Shown here piece by piece: positions 8,027 through 16,048 of a stretch of DNA of 64,000 bases (positions within the stretch are counted from its first letter, which is position 1; each line of letters starts with the position of its first letter). The stretch lies in assembly GCA_024233215.1 (NCBI GenBank), contig JACKPW010000009.1:62001-126000 (forward strand), given 5' to 3'. The notes beneath the pieces are model-generated. The model did no database searches. It worked only from the letters and a program-made list of their open reading frames with translations, and had not been told where the DNA came from. A program made the translations under genes and the position numbers. The stretch comes from Verrucomicrobiales bacterium (GTDB lineage Bacteria > Verrucomicrobiota > Verrucomicrobiia > Limisphaerales > J093).

Positions 8027-9373
8027 ATGAGTCGCGACGAGATCATTCTGTTGCTGTTGAAGGTCCTGGCGGTGGCTGTGCTGGTTTTCCTGAACGGCTT
8101 CTTCGTGGCGGCGGAGTTCGCCTTGGTGAAGATTCGTGACACCCAGCTCGACCCCTTGATCGCCCGGGGGCGTCGGCTGGCGAAGGTGACCCGGCGGGTG
8201 TTGGGGAACCTGGATGCCTCCCTGAGTGCCTGCCAGCTGGGGATCACCCTCGCCAGTCTGGCTCTGGGGTGGGTGGGGGAACCGATCTTCAGCGCGCTGC
8301 TGCATCCGGTGTGGGGCCTGTTCGGCATGACGGGGAGTGAGTCCGAGCATCTGCGGGAAATGGTGGCGGTGGTGGTGGGTTTCACCGCCATCACGTTCCT
8401 GCACATCACGGCGGGGGAGCAGGCCCCCAAGTGGTTTGCGATCCAGCGCCCGTTGCCAGTGGCCCTGTTCGTGGCCCAGCCGCTGGAGTGGTTCCACCGG
8501 CTTTCCTACCCGTTCATCTGGGTGTTGAACCGGGCCTCGCTCTGGCTGCTCCACCGGATCGGTCTGGAACCCGCCAGCGAACACGACGGCGGCCATTCCG
8601 AGGAGGAACTGCGGTTGCTCCTGGCGACCTCCCGAACGCGCGGCAGCAGTACCACCCTCGGGCGCGAGATCATCCTGAACGCCTTCGACCTGCGGCATCG
8701 CATCGTGCGGGACGTGATGCAGCCCCGCCGTGACATCGTGGGGTTTGACACCACCACGCCCGTCGATGAATGCATTCGGGAGGCGGAAAAGACCCGGTTT
8801 TCGCGGTTTCCCATCTACCAGGACGATGACGTGGACCGTACCCTTGGCGTGGTGCATGTGAAGGATCTCTACGCCCAACGCCACGCGGTGAAGACGGCCG
8901 GTGATCTGCTGCCGTTCGCGCGCAAACTGATCTATCTGCCGGAGACGGCCCGGCTGGAGAAGGCCCTGGAACTTTTTCTCCGGCAAAAGCTCCACCTGGC
9001 GGTGGTGGTGGACGAATACGGCAGCACCGAGGGCATGATCACGCTTGAGAACATCCTCGAGGAACTCGTGGGCCAGATTCAGGACGAGTTCGATCAGGAA
9101 CCACCGCTGGTGGTGCGCCGGGCCGAGGGGGTCTGGGAATTGGACGGGGTCCTCCCGCTGCATGAGTTGTCGGAGCTCGTGGGGGAACCGTTGCAGGAGG
9201 AGGGCATTTCGACGGTCAGCGGCCTGGTGACCCACCGGCTGGGCGGGTTCCCGAAGGTGGGGGACAGGCTCCAGCTTTCAGGGTTCGATCTCGAGGTGCT
9301 CGAGACCGAGGGACCCCGGCTTACCCGGCTTCAGCTTCAGCGTCGGCCCGCCGGCTCACCGCCGCCAGGCTGA
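8027..9373 (+). CDS. CNNM/CBS-domain (HlyC/CorC-type) membrane protein, copy 3
   Basis: 448-residue full-length CNNM protein and the most canonical of the trio. It has a DUF21 membrane domain (VFLNGFFVAAEFALVKIR, LASLALGWVGEP, FLHITAGEQAPKWFAI) and a CBS pair (HRIVRDVMQPRRDIVGFD; VVVDEYGSTEGMITLENILE). A CorC/HlyC C-terminal domain follows (GVWELDGVLPLHEL, GLVTHRLGGFPKVGD). The ATG at 8027 is preceded by GAGGAG at a proper distance. Its 3' end overlaps the convergent CruF-like gene by 53 bases. Probably cotranscribed with copies 1 and 2 as one metal-homeostasis unit. Confidence 0.9.
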   Translation: MSRDEIILLLLKVLAVAVLVFLNGFFVAAEFALVKIRDTQLDPLIARGRRLAKVTRRVLGNLDASLSACQLGITLASLALGWVGEPIFSALLHPVWGLFGMTGSESEHLREMVAVVVGFTAITFLHITAGEQAPKWFAIQRPLPVALFVAQPLEWFHRLSYPFIWVLNRASLWLLHRIGLEPASEHDGGHSEEELRLLLATSRTRGSSTTLGREIILNAFDLRHRIVRDVMQPRRDIVGFDTTTPVDECIREAEKTRFSRFPIYQDDDVDRTLGVVHVKDLYAQRHAVKTAGDLLPFARKLIYLPETARLEKALELFLRQKLHLAVVVDEYGSTEGMITLENILEELVGQIQDEFDQEPPLVVRRAEGVWELDGVLPLHELSELVGEPLQEEGISTVSGLVTHRLGGFPKVGDRLQLSGFDLEVLETEGPRLTRLQLQRRPAGSPPPG

Positions 9374-10235
9374 TCTGATAGCCGCGCCAGACCAGGAACG
9401 CGACGATCAGGCTGGTGCCGATCCCCACCGCCGCCGGCAGCCAGAGGCCCCGGCGCAGGTCGCCCAGGGCAAACCACAGCACGAGCCCCAGCCAGATCAA
9501 ACCGCCATGCAGGGTCGGAGTGGTCGGAATGGGACGTTTGGGGACCAGGTAGGCGGTGGCGACGGTCAACATGAAAGCCGCGCCCAGAAACCACATTCCC
9601 AGACTGCCCCAGGGAATTCCCTGCCAGCTCACCGACGGGGCGCGGGTCCAGGCCCACCATCCGCCGGCCTCCGGGGTTACCGCGAAAGGCTCCAGCACCA
9701 GGGCCGCCAGGAACACCAGCAGGCTGGCGGCCAGAAGCAGGTAGTAGCCGTAATAAACCTCCCGCCGCAGGGATCGCAGCATCAGCCGCGCCGCCTCGCG
9801 CCCGGAGAGCATCAGGGCCACCCACAGGAAGGGCGCCGTCACAGGCACCAGCCCCAGCACGCGGGGGCCGAGCCGGGAAGTATACTCCAATTCGCCCAAG
9901 GGGACCCCCGTCCGGGCCGAAAGGGCGCAGGTCATGAACACCAACCCCAGCAGCACCAAGCCCCCCCCCACCACGTTTTGCACCGGCAGACGCCGGGTCA
10001 GCACGATGCAGGCCGCGACCCCCGCGACAACGCAGGTCAACCCCTCGAGCCAGCTCAAGGCGGGCGGCAGCCGGACTCCCGCCAGGGCCACCCCGCCCAT
10101 GGCCAAACAGAGGGCAAGGGAAGCCATGGTGGCCCGTACCGCCGCCTGGTTGGCCCAGGCGGGCGTAAATGCCCGGCGGGAACGGCGGGTCGGTACAGGC
10201 GTGGCGGCAGCTGGGTTCTCAGGCGCCTCGGACAT
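9321..10235 (-). CDS. CruF-like (DUF422, carotenoid biosynthesis) membrane protein
   Basis: 304-residue polytopic membrane protein with about 7-8 hydrophobic segments. The central motif runs RTGVPLGELEYTSRLGPRVLG, then VPVTAPFLWVALML, then a LEPFAVTPEAGGWWAW segment and SWQGIPWGSLGMWFLGAAFM. This follows the DUF422/CruF pattern (TGxPxGxYxY..LGP, DPxAV..WxW, GxPxxNxxGW). CruF proteins hydrate the psi-ends of carotenoids, but many DUF422 members are uncharacterised, and no other carotenoid gene lies here. The start MSEAPENPAAATP is chosen because the frame further upstream runs antisense into the TMK-like gene. Confidence 0.65.
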   Translation of the reverse strand: MSEAPENPAAATPVPTRRSRRAFTPAWANQAAVRATMASLALCLAMGGVALAGVRLPPALSWLEGLTCVVAGVAACIVLTRRLPVQNVVGGGLVLLGLVFMTCALSARTGVPLGELEYTSRLGPRVLGLVPVTAPFLWVALMLSGREAARLMLRSLRREVYYGYYLLLAASLLVFLAALVLEPFAVTPEAGGWWAWTRAPSVSWQGIPWGSLGMWFLGAAFMLTVATAYLVPKRPIPTTPTLHGGLIWLGLVLWFALGDLRRGLWLPAAVGIGTSLIVAFLVWRGYQISLAAVSRRADAEAEAG

Positions 10236-10445
10236 GAGCGCGAGAATAGCGGCCGGCGCCGGGCTTGGGAAGCCGTGATTCTGTGCCGTGATTCTGTGGG
10301 GCCACGACACCGAAGTTCCAACCCCCCCCTCTGAAGCCCGGGGGCGTGCGCCCAATTCTGTGGCTGCGGGTCGTCGCGGGACGATCTTGCCGGCTCCGGG
10401 CATTTTCGATTGGAGTTCCGGCGACGGCGGCCTAGTCTCGCCGCG

Positions 10446-11126
10446 GTGTTGGACCGGAACCAGTCTCCGCCCGGCTATCCCGGGCGTTTGATCGCCGTCG
10501 AGGGCATCGACGGTTCGGGCAAATCCACCCAGATCTACCTGCTGATGCGGTGGCTGGAACGGCAGAATCTGAAGGTGTTCTTCAGCTCGTGGAACTCCTC
10601 CGAACTGGTCAAGAGCGCCACCCGCCGGGCCAAGAACACCAACCTGCTCACCCCGACCACTTTCAGCCTGATCCACGCGACGGATTTTGCCGACCGCTAC
10701 GAGCGCCAGGTGGTGCCCCTGCTGCGCGCCGGCTACATCGTCCTGTGCGATCGCTATGTGTTCACCGCGTTCGCGCGGGACGTGGTCCGGGGTTGCCCGG
10801 CCGAATGGGTGCGAGGAAACTACCGATTCGCCTGCCTGCCGGACCTGACCTTCTTCTTCAAGACCAGCCTGGAGGTGTCGCTCCAGCGGATTCTGGACGG
10901 GAAACGGACGTTGAAATACTTCGAGGCCGGGATGGACCTGAAGCTGTCGCCGGACATCGAGGAGAGCTACCGGGTTTTCCAGGGCCGGCTGCTGGAACAA
11001 TACCTCGCCATGAGCAGCGAGTTTGGTTTTCACGTTATTGACGCCAATCAGTTGGTGGAGTCCCAGCAGGCCGTGGTGCGCCAGATCGTCGCGGACCGTA
11101 TCCCGCTTGTCGATTATGCCATCTGA
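10446..11126 (+). CDS. Thymidylate kinase-like P-loop kinase, copy 1
   Basis: 226-residue cytoplasmic nucleoside-monophosphate kinase-like protein. It has a Walker A GIDGSGKST at about 20-28 and a DR motif in VLCDRYVFTAFARD, as in dTMP kinases. Instead of the usual SSLAYQG segment after DRY it has TAFARD, so substrate specificity may differ from dTMP. GTG at 10446 is the suggested start; an in-frame TTG at 10410 is an alternative. It overlaps the next gene, a paralog, by 11 bases. The four genes 10446-14295 look like one operon. Could be a true Tmk, a dNMP kinase of other specificity or a polyphosphate-dependent relative. Confidence 0.8.
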   Translation: MLDRNQSPPGYPGRLIAVEGIDGSGKSTQIYLLMRWLERQNLKVFFSSWNSSELVKSATRRAKNTNLLTPTTFSLIHATDFADRYERQVVPLLRAGYIVLCDRYVFTAFARDVVRGCPAEWVRGNYRFACLPDLTFFFKTSLEVSLQRILDGKRTLKYFEAGMDLKLSPDIEESYRVFQGRLLEQYLAMSSEFGFHVIDANQLVESQQAVVRQIVADRIPLVDYAI

Positions 11127-11946
11127 CCCGTCTACTTCTCCGCGTCGCCGTCGGGCCGCCGGTTCCCGGATCCTGGCCCGGGAAGCGCAGGTGCGCCTGC
11201 CGCAGCCCACTCCCAAGCGCTTTTACGGCCACGGCATCCCCGGCGTGCGTCCCGAAACGCTCTCCGGCAAGCTGGTGGTGATCGAGGGGGCGGACGGTTC
11301 CGGTCGCTCCACCCAGATCAGTCGGTTGGTGGCCTGGCTGGAGAGTCATGGGCACGGCACCGTGCAGGTGGGCCTGAAACGTTCCACCCTGGTCAGTGAG
11401 GAACTCGAGAACGCGCAGAAAGGGAACATCCTCAGTCGGACCACGCTCAGTCTGTTTTACGCCACCGATTTCGCGGATCAGCTTGAGAACGTGATTCTAC
11501 CTGCGCTGAAGGCCGGTTTCGTCGTCCTCGCAGACCGTTACATCTACACCTTGATGGCGCGGGACCTCGTGCGCGGGATGGACGAGGACTGGCTGAGACA
11601 GCTGTACGGGATCGCGCTGGTTCCGGATGTCGTGTTCTACATGCAGGTGCCGCCCGGCACGCTGGTGCAACGGACCTTTGCGAAGAGTCGCGCGCTGGAC
11701 TACTGGGAGAGCGGCATGGACCTGGGCCTGTCCCGGGACATGTTCGACAGCTTCCTCAGGTATCAGCAGTTGTTGATCGAGCAGTTTCAGCGGCTCCGGG
11801 AGACGTACGGGTTTACCATCGTGGACGGGGGACGTTCCGTCGACGAGATCAGTCGGGAACTGCAACAGAAGATTGCCGCCGTGCTCTTTGGACGCCGCAG
11901 CCCGGGGGGGGCTCCCGCCGTGCCGTTCCCCCATTCCCAACCCTGA
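11116..11946 (+). CDS. Thymidylate kinase-like P-loop kinase, copy 2 with basic N-terminal extension
   Basis: 276-residue paralog of the preceding gene. Residues 1-50 form an Arg/Pro/Ser-rich extension (DPSTSPRRRRAAGSR). The kinase domain then begins with LVVIEGADGSGRSTQ, where Arg replaces the last glycine-adjacent Lys of the classical GSGKST loop. Other conserved segments match copy 1: YATDFADQLENVILPALKAG, VVLADRYIYTLMARDLVRG, YWESGMDLGLSRD. The Lys-to-Arg change in the P-loop would normally weaken ATP binding or catalysis, so this copy may be regulatory or form a heteromer with copy 1. The C-terminus is extended and Pro/Gly-rich. ATG at 11116 lies inside the end of copy 1. Confidence 0.78.
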   Translation: MPSDPSTSPRRRRAAGSRILAREAQVRLPQPTPKRFYGHGIPGVRPETLSGKLVVIEGADGSGRSTQISRLVAWLESHGHGTVQVGLKRSTLVSEELENAQKGNILSRTTLSLFYATDFADQLENVILPALKAGFVVLADRYIYTLMARDLVRGMDEDWLRQLYGIALVPDVVFYMQVPPGTLVQRTFAKSRALDYWESGMDLGLSRDMFDSFLRYQQLLIEQFQRLRETYGFTIVDGGRSVDEISRELQQKIAAVLFGRRSPGGAPAVPFPHSQP

Positions 11947-11980
11947 ACCGCACACTCACGCTTCCCTGCACCAGACAGCC

Positions 11981-12964
11981 ATGACCGAGAAGAAGAAAGA
12001 ACACGTGATCGGAGTGGACCTTGGCGGCACCAAGATCCTTGCCGGGGTCTTTGACCTGGAGTTCAACCTGCTGGGCAAATCCAAGAAGAGCACCAAGTCG
12101 AGGCGCGGGGTGGAGGCGGTGATCGAGCGTATCGCCCGCTGTGTGCTGGACGCGATTGACGAGTGCGACCTGGCTCCGGACGGCATTCTGGGGGTGGGAA
12201 TTGGCGCCCCGGGGGCGACCGATCCCGAATCCGGAAAGGTCATCTTTGCCCCGAACCTCCAGTGGCGGGACGTGCCGCTCAAGGCCGCCTTGGAGAAGCA
12301 ACTCAAACTGCCGGTGTTCATCGAGAACGACTGCAACATTCAGGCATTGGGCGTGCATGAAAAGGAGTTGAAGGGCCGGCCCAAGCACTTGGTGGGTATC
12401 TTTCTCGGAACCGGGATTGGGGCGGGTGTGGTGGTGGATGGCGCGCTCTACTCCGGGTTCAACCGGACCGCCGGTGAGATTGGGCACATGGTGCTGGACG
12501 TGAACGGTCCCAAGTGCGGTTGTGGCAACCGGGGGTGCTTCGAGGCCCTGGCCAGCCGGACGGCGATGTTCAATCGCATCCTGGCTGCGGTGAAGGATGG
12601 CCAGAAGACACTGCTCACCGACATGCTGGGGGCGGGCCTGAAGGACATGCGCAGCGGTGATTTGCGCAAGGCGATCAAGAAGGGGGATAAATTCGTCCAG
12701 CAGGTCGTGGAGGAGGCCGCCGCCTTCACCGGCATCGCCGTGGCGAATGTCATCAACCTGCTCAACCCGGAGGTGGTCGTCCTGGGTGGTGGCGTGATGC
12801 AGGCGCTGGAGGATCAGATGTTCGACATTGTGGTCAGGAACGCCCGCAAGTATGCCATGAGCGGCGTGGACACGGGCATCCAGATTCTGGCCTCGACCCT
12901 TGGCGATGACGCGGGAATCACTGGGGGCGCGGTCCTGGCCCGGCGGAATACGCCCGTGAAGTGA
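11981..12964 (+). CDS. ROK-family sugar kinase (glucokinase-type)
   Basis: 327-residue ROK kinase that probably phosphorylates glucose or a related hexose with ATP. It has the N-terminal phosphate-binding motif GVDLGGTKILAGV, the catalytic segment IENDCN, GTGIGAGVVVDG, and the ROK zinc-binding signature GEIGHMVLD...CGCGNRGCFEALAS with its Cys cluster. VVVLGGGVMQ near the C-terminus completes the adenosine site. ATG at 11981 gives a charged N-terminus MTEKKKEH before the first motif. It lies 34 bases after the second TMK-like gene, and its stop overlaps the GTG start of the GH29-like gene by four bases. Exact hexose specificity is not visible. Confidence 0.92.
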   Translation: MTEKKKEHVIGVDLGGTKILAGVFDLEFNLLGKSKKSTKSRRGVEAVIERIARCVLDAIDECDLAPDGILGVGIGAPGATDPESGKVIFAPNLQWRDVPLKAALEKQLKLPVFIENDCNIQALGVHEKELKGRPKHLVGIFLGTGIGAGVVVDGALYSGFNRTAGEIGHMVLDVNGPKCGCGNRGCFEALASRTAMFNRILAAVKDGQKTLLTDMLGAGLKDMRSGDLRKAIKKGDKFVQQVVEEAAAFTGIAVANVINLLNPEVVVLGGGVMQALEDQMFDIVVRNARKYAMSGVDTGIQILASTLGDDAGITGGAVLARRNTPVK

Positions 12965-14295
12965 GCATCCGTTTCCGGCTGCCACGACCGCTTGGCGTCC
13001 TGCTGTTGCTGGCCTGGCTGGTGGCGGTGGCGTCCGCTCGGACCCGAGCCGAGTCGTCGGTGCTTCCCTCCCGCGGCCAGGCAGCCTGGCAGGATCTGCA
13101 GTTTGGCGTGCTGGTTCGGTTTGGCCTCGCCACCTACCTCGAGGCGGACACCGGTGAAGGGGAGGAATCCGTGACACTGTTCGCTCCGGACCAGTTCGAT
13201 GCCCTTCAATGGAGTCGGGGGGCCAGGAGCGCGGGTGCCCGTTACCTTATGGTGACTGTCAAGGGCCGTGACGGATTCTGTCTCTGGCCCAGTCGCCGGA
13301 CCGAGTATTCGGTCCGGGCCGCCCCCTGGCGCGACGGGCAGGGGGATGTACTGCGGGAAGTCTCCGCCGCCTGTCGCGAAAGCGACCTCCGACTTGGCCT
13401 CTGGTTTCCGCTCGAGGACCGGCACGAACCCTCCGCTGCGAACCCCGCGGCTTACAACGAGTTTCTTCAGGGACAGCTGGCCGAGTTGCTGACCGACTAT
13501 GGTGAGGTTGCGGAACTTCGACTCCAGGCGGGCGAGTCCGGTTCCGCGCCGCCTTTGATGGCGGGGGTGGACCTGGGCGGCCTGTTGCAGTTGGCCCGGC
13601 ATCTGCAGCCGCGGATGGTGGTGACCGGGATCGGGCCCGACGCCCGGTCACTCGATGCGGGGGAGGTGGTGCTGCGGGAAGAGGAGTTCAGCGGGCAGCC
13701 GGTGGGGTCGGAAGCCTGGTGGGGGCGGCTTTTCCCCGGGCGGGATCGGGTCTGGCGGCCGGTGGAACGGTTGGTGAACCTGCGCCCGTCGCCCTTCTAC
13801 CGCGCCCGTGAGAACAACCGCCTGTTGAGCGTGGCCCAGTTGACGGATGATTGGTTGCGCAGTGTGGGTCGCAACGCCTCGCTGCTGCTGAGTGTACCGG
13901 CCATGCCGACGGGCTTGCTGGCCGAGGGGGATGTCCGCCGGCTGCAGGAATTGGGTGCCGCCATTCGTCCCTGGTCCATGCCGGATCTGCCTGCGGTTGC
14001 CGGCGAAGGGGAGGAACTCAGCCTTTCGCTTTCGCCGCCCCGGGAGGTGGAGGGGATGTTCGTGGCGGAGGACCTCCTGCACGGGGAACGGGTGAAACGG
14101 TTTCTGCTCGAGGTCCGGGAGCCGGGGGGAGACGGCTGGCGGGTCGTCCATGAGGGTCGGGTGCTGGGCCACCTGCAGATGGTGAGGTTCAATCCCCGCC
14201 AGGTGGAGGCCGTTCGTTTGCGGGTGCTGGAGAGCGAGGGACACCCAACGATCCGCCGACTGGCTGTGGTCCCGGTGCCGCAGGCGCCGCAGTGA
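12961..14295 (+). CDS. Secreted GH29 (alpha-L-fucosidase)-like protein, catalytic residues lost
   Basis: 444-residue exported protein starting with GTG in a GTGA overlap with the ROK gene. The signal peptide LLLLAWLVAVASA ends near residue 26. GH29 features are clear: W43-DLQFGVLVRFG, the FDALQW block at 79-84 and AGARYLMVTV. However, the conserved KHHDGF is KGRDGF at 101-106, and the segment matching the nucleophile motif (usually W-F-D-G) reads L-R-L-Q-A-G around 186-191, with Gln189 where the nucleophile Asp is expected. A C-terminal beta-sandwich follows (about 345-444). It is probably a non-hydrolytic fucosidase homolog such as a sugar-binding protein. Confidence 0.75.
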   Translation: MSIRFRLPRPLGVLLLLAWLVAVASARTRAESSVLPSRGQAAWQDLQFGVLVRFGLATYLEADTGEGEESVTLFAPDQFDALQWSRGARSAGARYLMVTVKGRDGFCLWPSRRTEYSVRAAPWRDGQGDVLREVSAACRESDLRLGLWFPLEDRHEPSAANPAAYNEFLQGQLAELLTDYGEVAELRLQAGESGSAPPLMAGVDLGGLLQLARHLQPRMVVTGIGPDARSLDAGEVVLREEEFSGQPVGSEAWWGRLFPGRDRVWRPVERLVNLRPSPFYRARENNRLLSVAQLTDDWLRSVGRNASLLLSVPAMPTGLLAEGDVRRLQELGAAIRPWSMPDLPAVAGEGEELSLSLSPPREVEGMFVAEDLLHGERVKRFLLEVREPGGDGWRVVHEGRVLGHLQMVRFNPRQVEAVRLRVLESEGHPTIRRLAVVPVPQAPQ

Positions 14296-14391
14296 GGCGG
14301 CCTGGTTCTTTCTGGAGAAACTTGAGTTGAATCGTGACGGCGGAACGAGGCAAGTCCCAGCGGAGTTCTCACAACCAGTCCCGAAAAGACT

Positions 14392-14421
14392 GACAGGGCC
14401 GGAACTGAATCCGGCCCTGTC
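14392..14421. terminator. Bidirectional hairpin between convergent genes
   Basis: Perfect 11-bp stem (GACAGGGCCGG / CCGGCCCTGTC) with an 8-base loop, placed between the convergent GH29-like and Gfo/Idh genes. There is no strong T-run on either side, so this is a terminator candidate based on stem strength and location. Confidence 0.6.
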
Positions 14422-14474
14422 GTTGTCGCGAGGAGGTTGGGGGGCGTCCAGATAAGGAGGGCGCCGTTTGGTTG

Positions 14475-15878
14475 TTAGTACTCGCGATCCCGCTTGATGC
14501 CGGGTTGTGGCACCGGGTAGCGCCCGTCGGCGTCAGCCACGAGCGGAGCGGGAGAGTTCCAGTCGACCAGCTTGTCCAGGTCGGGAGCCATTTCGTGCTC
14601 GCAGTTGAGGAAATCCTCGTAGGTGAGTTCCTGGCCGGTGTGAGCCGCCATTCGTCCCATCGAACTGATGGCGCTGACCGTCACGCCGCGGTCGACCTCG
14701 TTGTACGTCTGGTCGTTGCGGATGGCCTCCATCAGGTCGTTCCATTCGTTCAGGTACCAGTCCTCCTCCCCCGGAGGCGACTTGAGTTCCGCCACCATGT
14801 CGGACCGCCGCGGGGTCTGTCCCTTGAAGATGGCGGACGGACCGCCACAGTCGCCGTTTCGGGAGGCGATGGCACTGCCCTTGGTGCCGTGGACGTAGCT
14901 CGAGAAGTTGCTGTAGCACCCGTTCATGCAGCGGCCGTCGAAGAACATCTTCGTGCCGTCGGCGAAGGTGTATTCGACCGAGTACGTGTCGAAGTTCTGG
15001 TCCACGTAGGGGATGCCCTCGGGGCTGTTGCGGTAGTGCCGGCCACCCAGCGCCTGGGCCTTGACCGGCCAGGCGTTCTTCATCCAGCTGAGGTGATCGA
15101 TGATGTGGATGTAGAAGTCGTTGAAGTTGCCGCCGCTGGCCCAGATGAAGCTGTGGAACCGCTGGATCTGGTACTGCAGTTCCGTCAGGTTGTCCGGCTT
15201 GGGCAGCGACTGGAAGGTGCCGGCCGGCCCGTGCATCCGGTAGCCGCGCTCCAGGATGATGTCACCGATCTCACCGTCGTGCACGCGCTTTGCCAGTTCC
15301 TGCAGGTGCCGGGCGTGACGTGAGTTCAAGCCCACCCCCACCTTCATGTTCTTGGTCTTGGCGGTCTCGTTGAGCTTCAGCATGCGCCGCGCGGCGGGAC
15401 CGTCCACGGCGACCGGTTTCTCCATGAAAACGTTCAGCCCCTTCTCGATGGCGTAGGTGAAGTGCACCCAGCGGAAGGCCGGCGGAGTGGTGAGGATCAC
15501 GACGTCGCCCGGCTTCAGGCAGTCCATCGCCTTCTTGTAGGCGTCGAAACCGATGAACCGCCGGTCGGCGGGCACATCGACCTGGTCGCCTCGCTGGCGG
15601 CGGATGTTCTCGTAGCTGCTCTGCAACCGGCCGGGGAAGACGTCGGCCATCGCAATCAGTTTGGTGGGCCCGCGCGAGGTGCTCAGGGCGTTGTTTGCGG
15701 CGCCGGTGCCGCGGCCGCCGCAGCCGACGAACGCCAGTTGGATGGTGTCGTCGCTGGCGGCATGCACATGGGGCAGGGCCACCCCCGCAAGCGCGGAGGC
15801 GGCAGCGATGCGGCCAGTGCCCTTGAGGAAGTCGCGACGGGAGGTTCCGGAAGCATTTGTGTCTTGCATGCGCGACAT
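14475..15878 (-). CDS. Tat-exported Gfo/Idh/MocA family oxidoreductase
   Basis: 467-residue NAD(P)-dependent oxidoreductase of the Gfo/Idh/MocA family, probably acting on a sugar or inositol derivative outside the cytoplasm. A twin-arginine signal SRRDFLKG lies at residues 13-20, followed by IAAASALAGVALPHVHA. The Rossmann motif FVGCGGRGTG and the EKP signature (FMEKPVAVDGP) are present. The C-terminal domain holds the FADGTKMFFDGRCMNGC segment usual for secreted verrucomicrobial/planctomycetal members. ATG at 15878 is chosen; the next Met (15869) is an alternative. The gene is divergent from the GH20-like gene 170 bases away. Substrate unknown. Confidence 0.9.
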   Translation of the reverse strand: MSRMQDTNASGTSRRDFLKGTGRIAAASALAGVALPHVHAASDDTIQLAFVGCGGRGTGAANNALSTSRGPTKLIAMADVFPGRLQSSYENIRRQRGDQVDVPADRRFIGFDAYKKAMDCLKPGDVVILTTPPAFRWVHFTYAIEKGLNVFMEKPVAVDGPAARRMLKLNETAKTKNMKVGVGLNSRHARHLQELAKRVHDGEIGDIILERGYRMHGPAGTFQSLPKPDNLTELQYQIQRFHSFIWASGGNFNDFYIHIIDHLSWMKNAWPVKAQALGGRHYRNSPEGIPYVDQNFDTYSVEYTFADGTKMFFDGRCMNGCYSNFSSYVHGTKGSAIASRNGDCGGPSAIFKGQTPRRSDMVAELKSPPGEEDWYLNEWNDLMEAIRNDQTYNEVDRGVTVSAISSMGRMAAHTGQELTYEDFLNCEHEMAPDLDKLVDWNSPAPLVADADGRYPVPQPGIKRDREY

Positions 15879-16048
15879 GGTTTGTTTCCGGACCGGTTGT
15901 GTCAATGCTGAAGCGCGTCCGTGACGAGGCCGGTTTGCCTGACTGCCTGGCGAGGCGGCGTTTCGTCGCCGGCTTCCTATCACGCCGCGGAGCGTATTGC
16001 GTATTGCGGGCTTGACCCGCACATGGGCAGGGCCAAGGCTCGCCCTTC

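Noticed and set aside
10236..11216. N-terminal extension of the CruF-like gene
   Set aside because: Runs antisense through the first TMK-like gene; the signal-like start MSEAPEN at 10235 is sufficient.
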